DNA from: Amphritea pacifica
Lineage (GTDB): Bacteria; Pseudomonadota; Gammaproteobacteria; Pseudomonadales; Balneatricaceae
Assembly: GCF_016924145.1 (NCBI RefSeq)
Contig: NZ_JAFFZO010000038.1
Coordinates: forward strand, 1-48,454
Length of the DNA stretch: 48,454 nt
Reading direction: 5' to 3'
Part shown: positions 1 through 8,099 of the stretch, piece after piece
How the letters are laid out: every line of letters starts with the position of its first letter
Numbering within the stretch: the stretch's first letter is position 1
The notes under the pieces: model-generated
What the model saw: the letters and a program-made list of their open reading frames with translations, nothing else
Database searches by the model: none
What the model was told of the DNA's origin: nothing
Program-made: the position numbers and the translations under genes

Positions 1-1
1 G

Positions 2-73
2 GTCTTGAGGAACAAGTTCATCGATGCAAACAAACTCAAGGGCGGACTGGGTTGGGGGGCGTTCTCTTAGCAT
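2..73 (-). CDS. IS1182 family transposase, N-terminal fragment
   Basis: A DDE transposase fragment, cut by the window edge after 24 codons. It begins MLRERPPTQSALEFVCIDEL and continues VPQD. From memory, this pattern (a TQ..LE.V...LVP motif shortly before an H-L-R segment) is typical of the start of IS1182-type transposases. The ATG is at 73-71. No good ribosome binding site is visible, and a terminator (85-110) sits just upstream, so expression is probably low. The single extra base at position 1 fits a next codon starting with C. Family assignment rests on the N-terminus only. Confidence 0.78.
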   Translation of the reverse strand, partial: MLRERPPTQSALEFVCIDELVPQD

Positions 74-84
74 GAGCCTATTAT

Positions 85-110
85 AAAAAATCCTCGTCAT
101 TTGACGAGGA
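85..110 (-). terminator. Intrinsic terminator inside IS left end
   Basis: On the minus strand this is a perfect 9-bp stem (TCCTCGTCA / TGACGAGGA, 2-nt loop) followed by six T. It lies between the outer end of the IS and the transposase start. It would stop transcription entering the transposase from the neighbouring gene and also stands in for the host terminator that the element abuts. Confidence 0.8.
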
Positions 111-126
111 CTTTATCAACAGCCTG

Positions 127-146
127 AGAGAGCCCTTCGGCTCTCT
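127..146 (-). terminator. Terminator stem abutted by the IS
   Basis: An 8-bp stem AGAGAGCC / GGCTCTCT with a 4-nt loop, preceded on the minus strand by an A-rich stretch. It is placed to end transcription of the leftward ppiC and small-protein genes. On that strand the expected T-tract is missing because the IS begins directly after the stem. On the plus strand the stem is followed by a short T-rich stretch, so it may have been bidirectional. Confidence 0.6.
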
Positions 147-224
147 TTAATCTTTTGATCTTAAGCTTTTTCTAGCGACTAACCACTAGCAAGGGCGAAG
201 CCCGTTCTAGCCACGTCTCAGCTC

Positions 225-410
225 TTAATGCAATTCATCATACTTCCGTTGAATAGCCATCAACGCCGGTTGCGCTTCCAGCGGCGCGTAGGCGATGGCC
301 TGATCAAACAGTTCTTTGTTCTCGTCGGAGAGGCGTTCATCTTCATTCATAGCAGAGAGTTTCTGCATCGCTTCAATAAACTTGGGGTGTTGTTTCTTGG
401 CCGGTTTCAT
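225..410 (-). CDS. Small conserved-looking protein of unknown function (61 aa)
   Basis: I do not recognise this protein. It is small, charged and soluble-looking, mostly predicted helix, with a Lys-rich start (MKPAKKQHPKF) and the segments NEDERLSDENKELFDQA and ALMAIQRKYDELH. There is no signal peptide, membrane segment or Cys pair. The start at 410 is supported by a strong ribosome binding site (AAGGAGGT, about 7 nt upstream); an in-frame GTG at 419 overlaps that site and is unlikely to be used. It lies 45 bp downstream of ppiC on the same strand and ends before a terminator stem. The good ribosome binding site and position make it likely to be real. Confidence 0.6.
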   Translation of the reverse strand: MKPAKKQHPKFIEAMQKLSAMNEDERLSDENKELFDQAIAYAPLEAQPALMAIQRKYDELH

Positions 411-455
411 AGGAACCACCTCCTTAAGTTGGCGACTTTTATCGCGGCACTGGGC

Positions 456-734
456 CTAGGTGCGATAGAGGGTCTGAATAAGATGAAAACCAAACTTCGT
501 TTTCACCGGTCCGTGGATCTCCAGCACTTTCTTGCGGAAAACCACATCGTCGAACGCTTTCACCATAGTGCCGGGTCGGAACTCACCCAGATCACCACCC
601 CGTTTGGCAGAGTTACACAGAGAGTGTTTTTTTGCCAGACGGGCAAAGTCCTCCCCTTTCTCCAGTTGTTGCTTCAGCTTGTCGGCCTCCGCTTTGGTTT
701 TAACCAGAATATGCCGGGCCGATGCTACAGCCAT
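456..734 (-). CDS. ppiC: Peptidyl-prolyl cis-trans isomerase C (parvulin)
   Basis: A 92-aa single-domain parvulin that isomerises X-Pro bonds, acting in the cytoplasm since no signal peptide is present. It matches E. coli PpiC (93 aa) along its whole length: ARHILVK at the start, the KKHS.C.S.K.GGDLGEF core, GxMVxAFDxVVF, and the C-terminal [17 protein letters not shown]. The start at 734 gives the family's normal length; the open frame extends to 815, but that extension is not parvulin-like and overlaps dbpA. An AAAGGT element lies about 9 nt upstream. It follows dbpA by 34 bp and may be co-transcribed with it. No missing residues are evident. Confidence 0.95.
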   Translation of the reverse strand: MAVASARHILVKTKAEADKLKQQLEKGEDFARLAKKHSLCNSAKRGGDLGEFRPGTMVKAFDDVVFRKKVLEIHGPVKTKFGFHLIQTLYRT

Positions 735-768
735 ATTAAAATACCTTTGCTCACACAGTAAAACTTTT

Positions 769-2205
769 TTATAACATTCTGACTTTAAAACGGCGCCCTT
801 TGATCTTGCCGTCAACCAGTCTGCTGTGGGCTTTACGGGCTTCTTCCCGCTTTACCGCCACATAGGCGGCATAGTCATAGATATCGATCTTACCCACGGC
901 ACTGCCATCAATGCCCGCTTCACCGGTCAGGGCACCGAGGATATCGCCCGGGCGGATCTTATCTTTTCGACCACCGGCGATGCAGAGCGTTCGCATCACC
1001 GGTTTAACGGGCTCCCCTGAACTGGTTTTTTTCAGGCTGCTGAGGGATTTTGTTTCCAGCGTCTGCGACAGATATTCACTGATGGTTTCCAGTTTATACT
1101 CTTCGGAGTCGCGGTAGAGACTGATCGCCATGCCCTCTTTTCCTGCGCGGCCGGTACGCCCGATACGGTGGACGTAGATCTCCGGATCACGGGGCAGGTC
1201 GTAATTGATCACCATCGACAGATCGCTGATATCCAGACCGCGGGCGGCGACATCGGTGGCGATGAGGATGGTGTTGCTGCGGTTGGCAAACTGCACCAGC
1301 ACCTGATCCCGGTCGCGCTGTTCCAGATCACCGTGCAGGGCGGCGGCAAAATAGCCCAGGTTGCGCAGGTAGTCTGACACTTCGCGGCACTGATCTTTGG
1401 TGTTGCAGAAGATTACCGTGGATTCAGGGCAGAAGTGACTCAGTATCCGTGCCAGTGCTTCCGGTTTTTTGGTTTGTTCCAGGGCATAGAACGATTGCTC
1501 GATCTGACTGGTGCTGTGCACCGCCTCTACGGTCACTTCAACCGGATCCTGTTGCAGGTCGGCGCTGAGTTTTTTAATGCCATCGGGATAGGTGGCGGAA
1601 AACAGCAGGGTCTGGCGCTGTTTTGGTGTGTTGCTGATCACCCCTTCGATCTGCTCATAAAAGCCCATATCCAGCATCCGGTCGGCTTCATCCAGCACCA
1701 CGGTGCTGCAGCGGGACAGATCCAGTTTGCCTTTGCGGATCAGATCCTGAATCCGGCCGGGAGTGCCCACGACAATGTGTGCGCCGTGTTCCAGCGAACC
1801 GATCTGCGGCCCGACGGATTGTCCGCCGCAGAGAATCACCAGTTTGATATTGTCTTTAAAGCGCGCCAGACGGCGGATCTCCTGAGCCACCTGAGTGCTG
1901 AGTTCCCGGGTGGGGCAGAGTACCAGTGCCTGAGTACCAAAATCCCGCTGATTGATCTGTAACAGCAGGCCGATAGCAAAGGCAGCGGTTTTGCCGCTAC
2001 CGGTTTTCGCCTTGGCGATCAGATCTTTACCGGCCAGTGCATGGGGCAGACTGCCCGCCTGGATCGGGGTCATCTCGTTGTAGCCAAGATCAGCCAGGTT
2101 GCTGAGCATCGCTGGAGGGAGATTCAGGGAGGAGAAAGAGGTATCAGACACGGTGTACTCGGGATAAGAATTGAATTGGCCGCCAGTATACCCGATCCGG
2201 GACAT
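769..2205 (-). CDS. dbpA: ATP-dependent RNA helicase DbpA
   Basis: A DEAD-box RNA helicase that acts on 23S rRNA hairpin 92 during large-subunit assembly. Visible motifs in order: Q motif ([24 protein letters not shown]), Walker [30 protein letters not shown], then [10 protein letters not shown] and [10 protein letters not shown] in the second RecA domain. The C-terminal DbpA RNA-binding domain contains GDILGALTG and ends [12 protein letters not shown], which distinguishes DbpA from other DEAD-box proteins. Length is 478 aa against 457 in E. coli; the extra residues are at the N-terminus. A GTG at codon 19 (VSDTSFSSL) would give a more typical start, and neither start has a strong ribosome binding site. 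Confidence 0.96.
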   Translation of the reverse strand: MSRIGYTGGQFNSYPEYTVSDTSFSSLNLPPAMLSNLADLGYNEMTPIQAGSLPHALAGKDLIAKAKTGSGKTAAFAIGLLLQINQRDFGTQALVLCPTRELSTQVAQEIRRLARFKDNIKLVILCGGQSVGPQIGSLEHGAHIVVGTPGRIQDLIRKGKLDLSRCSTVVLDEADRMLDMGFYEQIEGVISNTPKQRQTLLFSATYPDGIKKLSADLQQDPVEVTVEAVHSTSQIEQSFYALEQTKKPEALARILSHFCPESTVIFCNTKDQCREVSDYLRNLGYFAAALHGDLEQRDRDQVLVQFANRSNTILIATDVAARGLDISDLSMVINYDLPRDPEIYVHRIGRTGRAGKEGMAISLYRDSEEYKLETISEYLSQTLETKSLSSLKKTSSGEPVKPVMRTLCIAGGRKDKIRPGDILGALTGEAGIDGSAVGKIDIYDYAAYVAVKREEARKAHSRLVDGKIKGRRFKVRML

Positions 2206-2270
2206 TATCGCTGCCCCGAAAGGCTGTTCTATGGCCAGAGACGCCTCCGTCTGTCTTTATATCAGTTTCG

Positions 2271-3110
2271 TTAAGCTAGAGGGGTGAGTGCAGCAGCAGC
2301 GGGGATAAGAAACGCGCTGATATCGCCATCCAGTTTAAGGGTCAGCAGATCGTCGGCGCGGGTCCTGCCGTGGGTGATCGCTACAATCGGGATATTTTGC
2401 TTAACCGCTTGTTTACAAAACCGGAATCCTGAATAGACCATCAGTGATGAACCGACCACCAGCAGGGCATCCGCTTGCTGCAGGCTCTCCAGTGCACTGA
2501 ATACCCGCTCTTTGGGGACATTATCGCCGAAGAACACCACATTGGGCTTGAGCATGCCCCCACAGGCGGGACAGTTGGAGACCCTGAATTGGCTGAAGTC
2601 GATCCCTTCCAGGTCGGCATCGCCATCGGGAGCTGCGTTGGCGGTGTAGTGGGCGTACTCCGGGTTCTCAGCGGTCATCTGCTGGTGGATAGTGTTGCGC
2701 TCATGGAGTCTGTTGCACGTCATACAGATCACCTGATCCGAGCGGCCATGCAGATCGATCACCTGCTGCTGTCCCGCTAACTGATGCAGCCGGTCAACAT
2801 TCTGGGTGACCAACTGGCGACAGTAGCCCTTCTCTTCTAACAGCTTAAGGCTGTTATGCACGCCGTTGGGGCGGGCATTGGCCATCAGTGGCCAGCCCAC
2901 CAGACTGCGCGCCCAGAACCGCTGCCGGGTGGCGTGGCTGGTGAGAAAATCACGGTGCTGCACCGGTGGCTGGCGTTTCCACTGGCCGTTATGGTCGCGG
3001 TAATCGGGTATCCCGGACTGGGTGCTGCAGCCTGCGCCGGTGAGGATAAACAGCCGGGGGTGCTGTTGGATAAAATCAGTGAGTTGCTGTGTCATGGCGT
3101 TTGGCGTCAT
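2271..3110 (-). CDS. SIRT4-like (class II) NAD-dependent sirtuin
   Basis: A 279-aa Sir2-family enzyme using NAD+ to remove acyl groups from lysine, or to transfer ADP-ribose. Motifs: GAGCSTQSGIPDYRD (residues 25-39), TQNVDRLHQLAG (103-113), catalytic His121 in DLHG, two zinc cysteine pairs (C129/C132 and C180/C183), FFGDNVP, and VVGSSLMVYSGF. The segment RQRFWARSLVGWP is very like mitochondrial SIRT4 and unlike E. coli CobB, which places it in class II. SIRT4-type enzymes are often weak deacetylases with lipoamidase or ADP-ribosylation activity, so the substrate is open. It stands alone between dbpA and a MocR regulator. The start could also be Met6; no clear ribosome binding site precedes either. 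Confidence 0.9.
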   Translation of the reverse strand: MTPNAMTQQLTDFIQQHPRLFILTGAGCSTQSGIPDYRDHNGQWKRQPPVQHRDFLTSHATRQRFWARSLVGWPLMANARPNGVHNSLKLLEEKGYCRQLVTQNVDRLHQLAGQQQVIDLHGRSDQVICMTCNRLHERNTIHQQMTAENPEYAHYTANAAPDGDADLEGIDFSQFRVSNCPACGGMLKPNVVFFGDNVPKERVFSALESLQQADALLVVGSSLMVYSGFRFCKQAVKQNIPIVAITHGRTRADDLLTLKLDGDISAFLIPAAAALTPLA

Positions 3111-3154
3111 AGCTATAGTGTAATCGGTGAATACGCTGTGACCAACGAAAAGGT

Positions 3155-4489
3155 TCAGTAAAGATAGCGACCGATTATCTCCCGCACCTGCTGCAGGGCG
3201 GTTGTCAGGGTATCTGTATCGACCGAGCCCAGTGCCAGCCGGATCGCGTGAGGGGGATTATCTGTGACTGCAAAGGGTTCGGCGCCGGACAGCGAAATGC
3301 GGGCGTTGATCAGAGCCATGACGATCAGGTCGGTGCGGGCGTCTTCTGGCAGGCGCAGCCAGATAAAGTAGGATGCCGGGTGGGACACGTAATCCAGCCC
3401 CGCTAACGCCATGCGGGCTATTGCTTGCCGGGCGGAGGCATCTCGGCGTTTTTCTGACTCAAGCTGGGCAACGGTGCCATCTGCGATCCAGCCGCAGGCG
3501 ATGGCGGTCATCAGCGCCGGGGTGTTCCAGGTAGTGGCACGAATGGTGCGCTCAAGCAGGGGGATGTAATGCACCGGTGCAACGATACAACCGATGCGCA
3601 AACCTGTGGCAACACTTTTGGATAGCCCGGAGATATAGACGGTCCGTTCGGGGGCCAGGGTGAACAGGGGCGGCGGAGGTGTCTCAGCGAGAAACGCGTA
3701 GGCGGCATCTTCGATGATCAGCAGGTTATGCTGGCGGGCAATGGCGATCAGTTGCTGTCGCTGCCCGCTATTCATCACCCAGCCTAACGGGTTGTGCAGT
3801 GTGGGCATGCTGTACACCGCCTTTACTCGCCGTTGCTGGCACCGTTGTGCCAATGACTGCAGATCGGGACCGTCGTCGCTGACGGGTATTGGCAGCAGCT
3901 CCAGCCGTTGCACTTCGGCCAGCACCTTGAAACCGGGATAGGTCAGTGCATCCACCGCCACGACATCTCCGGGTTGCAGCAGCGACATGGCAGTGGCCGC
4001 CAGGCCCTGCTGTGCGCCACTAACGATCAGCAACTGATCGGCATCGATGTTCAGCCCCCGGGCCTCAAGATGGCGGGCCAGCAGCGCGCGTTCATGCCGG
4101 CGTCCGCCGTGGGGCTGATAGTGCAGCAGGGACTCCAGATCTCCGGAGATCGATAGTTGTCGCAGCGCCTGACGCAGCAGGTTGCTCTGACCGGGTATCG
4201 ATGGCGAGTTGAAGTTGAGATCGACCATCCCCTCCGTTGCCGGGGGCTGATCGATACCGTGACCGGGCGGCAGGGCGGTCTCCCTGACAAAGGTTCCCCG
4301 GCCGGTTTCGCCACTGACCAGTCCCATCTGTTCCAGCTCAGAATAGACCCGGGTGGCGGTGACCAGTGCAATCCGCTGTTCGGCTGCCAGTTGTCGGTGG
4401 GTGGGTAGCTGCGTACCGGGCGGCAGTTGGCCTGAACGGATCTCGTCGGCAAACCGGTCGACCAGCTGTTTATAGCGTGCGCGGGGCAT
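3155..4489 (-). CDS. MocR-type transcriptional regulator (GntR HTH plus aminotransferase domain)
   Basis: A 444-aa PLP-dependent regulator. The N-terminal winged helix-turn-helix (residues 1-70) has the GntR pattern LPPGTQLPTHRQLAAEQRIALVTATRVYSELEQMGLV. The remainder is a fold-type I aminotransferase domain with VSGAQQGL, PTLHNPLG, IIEDAAYAF and the PLP-binding Lys291 in SGLSKSV. Such proteins usually sense PLP or an amino compound and control the adjacent divergent gene. Here that is a DJ-1/PfpI protein, with a 9-bp inverted repeat (4504-4527) between them. The ATG has no ribosome binding site, and a possible -10 (TACATA) ends only six bases upstream, suggesting a leaderless mRNA. The effector is unknown. 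Confidence 0.92.
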   Translation of the reverse strand: MPRARYKQLVDRFADEIRSGQLPPGTQLPTHRQLAAEQRIALVTATRVYSELEQMGLVSGETGRGTFVRETALPPGHGIDQPPATEGMVDLNFNSPSIPGQSNLLRQALRQLSISGDLESLLHYQPHGGRRHERALLARHLEARGLNIDADQLLIVSGAQQGLAATAMSLLQPGDVVAVDALTYPGFKVLAEVQRLELLPIPVSDDGPDLQSLAQRCQQRRVKAVYSMPTLHNPLGWVMNSGQRQQLIAIARQHNLLIIEDAAYAFLAETPPPPLFTLAPERTVYISGLSKSVATGLRIGCIVAPVHYIPLLERTIRATTWNTPALMTAIACGWIADGTVAQLESEKRRDASARQAIARMALAGLDYVSHPASYFIWLRLPEDARTDLIVMALINARISLSGAEPFAVTDNPPHAIRLALGSVDTDTLTTALQQVREIIGRYLY

Positions 4490-4503
4490 AACTGATATGT
4501 ATC

Positions 4504-4527
4504 CATGACAATTATTTTATTGTCATG
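4504..4527. promoter_or_regulatory. Operator-like inverted repeat between mocR-type gene and DJ-1 gene
   Basis: A perfect 9-bp inverted repeat, CATGACAAT ... ATTGTCATG, separated by 6 bases (TATTTT). It is in the 93-bp divergent intergenic region, 14 bp from the regulator's start codon, overlapping the probable -35 and spacer of its promoter. The position and symmetry fit an autoregulatory operator for the dimeric MocR regulator that could also control the DJ-1 gene. The assignment is inferred from context. Confidence 0.65.
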
Positions 4528-4582
4528 AATTTAGGTCATAAAATGGGTTATATCAAACTCTGACTGCACGGGGACGCGTACT

Positions 4583-5185
4583 ATGCATATCGCCATACTG
4601 ACCTTTGATGGTTTCAATGAACTGGATTCGCTGATCGCGCTGGGCATTCTTAACCGGGTGAAACGACCCGGCTGGCGGGTGTCCATTGCCAGCCCGACAC
4701 CGCGGGTTGCGTCGATGAATGGCGTGGTGATTGATCGGCATATTCCGCTCCGTGAGGCTAATAATGTGGATGCGGTGTTACTTGGCAGTGGCATGAAAAC
4801 CCGCGACATCGTGGCGGACAGGTCGATTATGTCTCAGCTTAGCCTGAATCCTGAACGACAGTTGATCGGCGCGCAGTGCTCGGGGGCGTTGATGCTGGCT
4901 GAGCTGGGGCTGCTGAGGGGTCTGCCGGTGTGCACCGATCTGACCACTAAACCCTGGGTGCAGGAGGCCGGTGCCGAGGTACTGAATCAGGCCTTTTTTG
5001 CCCGGGGAGATGTCGCCAGTGCGGGTGGTTGTCTGGCTTCACAGTATCTGGCTGCCTGGGTATTGGCGCGACTGGAGGGTATTGAAGTGGCTGAAGCGGC
5101 GATCCACTATGTTGCTCCGGTGGGGGAGAAAGATGCGTACGTTGAGCGGATGATGGCGACGATTGCTCCCTATCTGGTCGCTTAG
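4583..5185 (+). CDS. DJ-1/PfpI family protein
   Basis: A 200-aa protein of the DJ-1/PfpI (class I glutamine amidotransferase-like) fold. It starts MHIAILTFDGFNELD, with the conserved acidic residue E13, and has the nucleophile elbow GAQCSGALMLAELG with Cys99. A late GDVASAGGCLASQYLAAWVLARL segment matches the region before the C-terminal helix. Members include isonitrile hydratase-like enzymes, chaperones, deglycases and regulators' sensor domains; I cannot choose among them. It has no membrane segment or DNA-binding domain. It is divergent from a MocR regulator, which probably controls it, so the substrate may be an amino or PLP-related compound (inference). Confidence 0.85.
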   Translation: MHIAILTFDGFNELDSLIALGILNRVKRPGWRVSIASPTPRVASMNGVVIDRHIPLREANNVDAVLLGSGMKTRDIVADRSIMSQLSLNPERQLIGAQCSGALMLAELGLLRGLPVCTDLTTKPWVQEAGAEVLNQAFFARGDVASAGGCLASQYLAAWVLARLEGIEVAEAAIHYVAPVGEKDAYVERMMATIAPYLVA

Positions 5186-5387
5186 CCGGGTCCTGTTTGA
5201 AGCACAAAAAAAGGTTCTTCGCGTGTTATGGGGAAGGATATAGAAACATCGATATCTTCATGGTTAAGCACCTGTTGGCGCGCTCTCCAGGCGGAGCGAT
5301 CTTTCATTGGGGATGCCCTCTCGTTGCAGGATGCCGTGCCAAAACCAACTGGCGGAGGTCTGAATGCTTGACGCTAAAAAGCGCTTT

Positions 5388-5480
5388 ACCACAGTACCCA
5401 AAGGGCATGCTAAGTGCACAGAGGGCACGGAGAAACACTATTAATCAGGTTTTCTCTGTGCTCTCTGTGTCCTCTGTGGT
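5388..5480. repeat. Imperfect inverted repeat rich in CACAGAG units
   Basis: The left arm begins ACCACAG at 5388 and resumes after about 20 unrelated bases with CACAGAGGGCACGGAGAAA (5417-5435). The right arm at 5450-5480 is close to its reverse complement, ending CTCTGTGTCCTCTGTGGT. The arms are built of CACAGAG-like units. Similar ACCACAGAG...CTCTGTGGT intergenic repeats occur in many bacterial genomes, to my knowledge without a settled function. The extra bases in the left arm suggest an older, decayed copy. Confidence 0.6.
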
Positions 5481-5571
5481 GAGTCTGTTCAGGCTTTAAG
5501 GGCCCCTGCAATATATAGCTCCGCTACTATCTACCACGATGGAATCCTTACCCGGTAAAAAGCGATGAATC

Positions 5572-5602
5572 AAAAAAAACCGCGCAGTGCGCGGTTTTTT
5601 TT
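5572..5602. terminator. Bidirectional terminator downstream of glcB
   Basis: The stem CCGCGC / GCGCGG with loop AGT is extended by A and T runs on both sides (eight A before, eight T after). It lies about 10 bp beyond the glcB stop codon. It should end glcB transcription on the minus strand and could also stop transcription coming from the DJ-1 gene. Confidence 0.9.
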
Positions 5603-5612
5603 CGGTTAAAGC

Positions 5613-7790
5613 TTAACCTGCAAATCTGGCTTTGGCTTCAAGGCGACGACGGTGCAGCACCGGTTCGGTATAGCCGTTTGGCTGGATACGGCCCTGAATC
5701 ACCAGTTCCAGTGCCGCCTGGAAGGCAACGCTGTCATCAAAGTTGGGGGCCATCGGATGGTACAGGCGATCGCCGGCATTTTGCTGGTCGACCACCGCCG
5801 CCATCCGCTGCATGGTTTCCATCACCTGGGCTTCAGAGCAGATACCGTGGTGCAGCCAGTTGGCGATATGCTGGCTGGAGATCCGCAGGGTGGCGCGGTC
5901 TTCCATCAGGCCAACATTGTTGATGTCAGGCACTTTAGAGCACCCCACACCCTGATCGATCCAGCGCACCACATAGCCCAGAATGCCCTGGGCATTGTTG
6001 TCCAGTTCGTTCTGAATCTCTTCAGCCGACCAGTTGGGATCGCTCGCCACCGGAATCGTGAGAATGTCATCCAGATTCGCGCGTGTTCGGCTCTTCAGCT
6101 CATCCTGACGGGCGAAGACATCAACCTTGTGATAGTGCAGTGCGTGCAGTGCTGCCGCGGTAGGGGATGGCACCCATGCGGTGTTCGCGCCCGACAGTGG
6201 GTGACCGATCTTGGCGTCCAGCATGTTAGCCATCTGATCCGGGATCGCCCACATACCTTTACCGATCTGTGCCCGACCCTGCAGCCCGCAAGCGAGACCG
6301 TTATCCACGTTCCAGTCTTCATAGGCAGCGATCCAGGCAGCGGCTTTCATCTCACCTTTGCGGATCATCGGGCCGGCTTCCATGGAGGTGTGGATCTCGT
6401 CGCCGGTGCGGTCCAGGAAGCCTGTGTTGATAAAGACCACCCGGTCTTTCGCCGCGCGGATACACTCTTTCAGGTTGACCGTGGTGCGCCGCTCTTCATC
6501 CATAATACCCATCTTCAGGGTAAAACGGTCCAGACCCAGGGCATCTTCGATGCGACCAAAAAGTTCGTTGGCGAAAGCCACTTCTTCAGGGCCGTGCATC
6601 TTCGGTTTAACGATATACATAGAGCCGGTGGTGGTGTTGCTGAACTGACCGTTGCCTTTGACATCGTGGATAGAGATCAGGCTGGTGACCATGCCATCGA
6701 GGATGCCCTCAGGGATCTCGTTACCCTCTTTATCGAGAATCGCGTTGTTGGTCATGAGATGGCCCACGTTACGCACAAACATCAGGCTGCGGCCTTTCAG
6801 GCGGACTTCAGAGCCATCAACGCCGGTATACTGTCGATCTGGGTTCATGCGGCGGGTAAAGGTCTTACCGCCTTTGGTCACCTCTTCGGTGAGGTCGCCC
6901 TTCATCAACCCCAGCCAGTTTTTGTAGGCAACCACTTTATCGTCAGCATCGACGGCGGCAACGGAATCTTCACAATCCATAATCGCAGTCAGCGCCGCTT
7001 CAACGATGATATCGCTGATACCGGCGGCATCGGTAGAGCCTATCTGGCTATTACGATCGATTTTTACATCCAGATGCAGGCCGTTGTGCTTCAGCAGGAT
7101 TGAGCCGGGTGCTTCGGCATCACCGTTGTAACCGATCAGTTGTGCTTCATCCTGCAGACCGGTTTCAGCACCGTTGGTCAGGGTCACCACCAGTTTGCCG
7201 TCGCGGATACTGTAACGCACGGAGTCTTTATGGCAGCCAGTCGCCAGCGGTGCCGCTTCGTTCAGCACGTTACGGGCAAACTCAATGACTTTCGCGCCAC
7301 GAACCGGGTTATAGCTACCTGAGATCTCCGCGCCATCCGCTTCTGAGATCGCATCGGTGCCGTAGAGGGCATCGTAGAGGCTACCCCAGCGGGCATTGGC
7401 AGCGTTCAGGGCGAAACGGGCGTTCATCACCGGCACCACCAGTTGCGGGCCAGCCATGGTGGCCATTTCCGGGTCAACATTGCTGGTGGTGGCAGAGAAA
7501 TCTTCGCCTTCTGGTAACAGGTAGCCGATCTCCTGAAGGAATGATTTATAGGCGCTAAAATCAAAACCGTTAGTCCGGTTTTCGCGATGCCAGCTGTCGA
7601 TCTGCTCCTGAATGGCATCACGCTTTGCCAGCAGAGCGCGGTTTTTCGGTGCCAGATCGTGAACAATCGCGTCCAGACCTGACCAGAACTGCTCTTCAGT
7701 GACACCGGTGCCTGGAATGACCTGTTGGTTGACAAAGTTGTACAGCGCTTCAGCAACCTGCAGGCCGCCCGTTTGTATCCGTTGACTCAT
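5613..7790 (-). CDS. glcB: Malate synthase G
   Basis: Condenses glyoxylate with acetyl-CoA to give malate, in the glyoxylate cycle and in glycolate use. At 725 aa it matches E. coli GlcB (723 aa). Visible segments: GVTEEQFW near the start, [71 protein letters not shown], and [22 protein letters not shown]. The last contains Asp631, at the same number as the catalytic base in the E. coli enzyme. The start has GAGG nine bases upstream. It stands alone: no isocitrate lyase or glycolate oxidase gene is adjacent. The upstream region has repeated TTGC[A/G]A elements that could be regulatory. Confidence 0.98.
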   Translation of the reverse strand: MSQRIQTGGLQVAEALYNFVNQQVIPGTGVTEEQFWSGLDAIVHDLAPKNRALLAKRDAIQEQIDSWHRENRTNGFDFSAYKSFLQEIGYLLPEGEDFSATTSNVDPEMATMAGPQLVVPVMNARFALNAANARWGSLYDALYGTDAISEADGAEISGSYNPVRGAKVIEFARNVLNEAAPLATGCHKDSVRYSIRDGKLVVTLTNGAETGLQDEAQLIGYNGDAEAPGSILLKHNGLHLDVKIDRNSQIGSTDAAGISDIIVEAALTAIMDCEDSVAAVDADDKVVAYKNWLGLMKGDLTEEVTKGGKTFTRRMNPDRQYTGVDGSEVRLKGRSLMFVRNVGHLMTNNAILDKEGNEIPEGILDGMVTSLISIHDVKGNGQFSNTTTGSMYIVKPKMHGPEEVAFANELFGRIEDALGLDRFTLKMGIMDEERRTTVNLKECIRAAKDRVVFINTGFLDRTGDEIHTSMEAGPMIRKGEMKAAAWIAAYEDWNVDNGLACGLQGRAQIGKGMWAIPDQMANMLDAKIGHPLSGANTAWVPSPTAAALHALHYHKVDVFARQDELKSRTRANLDDILTIPVASDPNWSAEEIQNELDNNAQGILGYVVRWIDQGVGCSKVPDINNVGLMEDRATLRISSQHIANWLHHGICSEAQVMETMQRMAAVVDQQNAGDRLYHPMAPNFDDSVAFQAALELVIQGRIQPNGYTEPVLHRRRLEAKARFAG

Positions 7791-8099
7791 AATTTACTGC
7801 CTCATTGTAATCGTCCCGAATCCGGTGCGAGGCAACCGGACCAGATCTATTTTGTATGCCGCAATCGCAGTGGCTCCTATCAGCGCTACCGCTATTGTGG
7901 CTTGTGCGTTGCAACAATATCGCAATTTGCAAACTCTGTCGCCCCTGAGCACTGCTAAAGTATGAAGCATATACCCCCTTTGAGGCAGGTATTCATTTCA
8001 CATTGTGGAAAGGTGGCTCAGGGCGGTCAGGGGGCGGTTTTCATCTGACAAAAAGCTGCCGGATGGCAGCTTTAATGTGACGTTACCCTGGCTGAGTAG
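7791..8099. other. Intergenic region upstream of glcB
   Basis: No gene is visible in these 309 bp. On the minus strand, upstream of glcB, 7908-7933 contains TTGCAA, TTGCGA and TTGCAA in close spacing, the last inside the palindrome GTTGCAAC. These may be regulator sites. No convincing -35/-10 pair was found. The right part holds the terminator of the next minus-strand gene (8050-8073). Confidence 0.5.
8050..8073 (-). terminator. Terminator of the small membrane protein gene
   Basis: The stem AAAGCTGCC / GGCAGCTTT with a 3-base loop is followed on the minus strand by a run of T. It lies 26 bp beyond the stop of the gene at 8100-8450. Confidence 0.85.

Larger units (their letters stand above)
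1..126 (-). mobile_element. IS1182-type insertion sequence, left copy (partial)
   Basis: Positions 2-127 are the exact reverse complement of 48329-48454, so both window ends carry the same element. Reading leftward, the visible part holds the element's outer end, a terminator hairpin (85-110) and the first 24 transposase codons. I place the outer boundary at about 126, where the two copies stop agreeing and a different terminator stem begins on each side. The rest of the element lies outside the window, so its other terminal repeat and any target duplication cannot be seen. Confidence 0.85.
5186..5612. other. Gene-free stretch with a degenerate inverted repeat and terminator
   Basis: No convincing gene lies in these 427 bp. 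An open frame at 5197-5499 starts with TTG, has no ribosome binding site and runs through repeat sequence. The region holds the inverted repeat at 5388-5480 and the terminator at 5572-5602. A weak hairpin (CGCT AAAA AGCG, near 5372-5384) lies to the right of the DJ-1 gene but has no T-tract. Confidence 0.7.

Noticed and set aside
5197-5499. 100-aa open frame after the DJ-1 gene
   Set aside because: TTG start, no ribosome binding site, and the C-terminal third is made by the CACAGAG repeat.
5652-7103. 483-aa open frame on the plus strand
   Set aside because: It is fully antisense to malate synthase G, which is a clear match over its full length. The translation is rich in His, Arg and Gln, as expected for a shadow frame.
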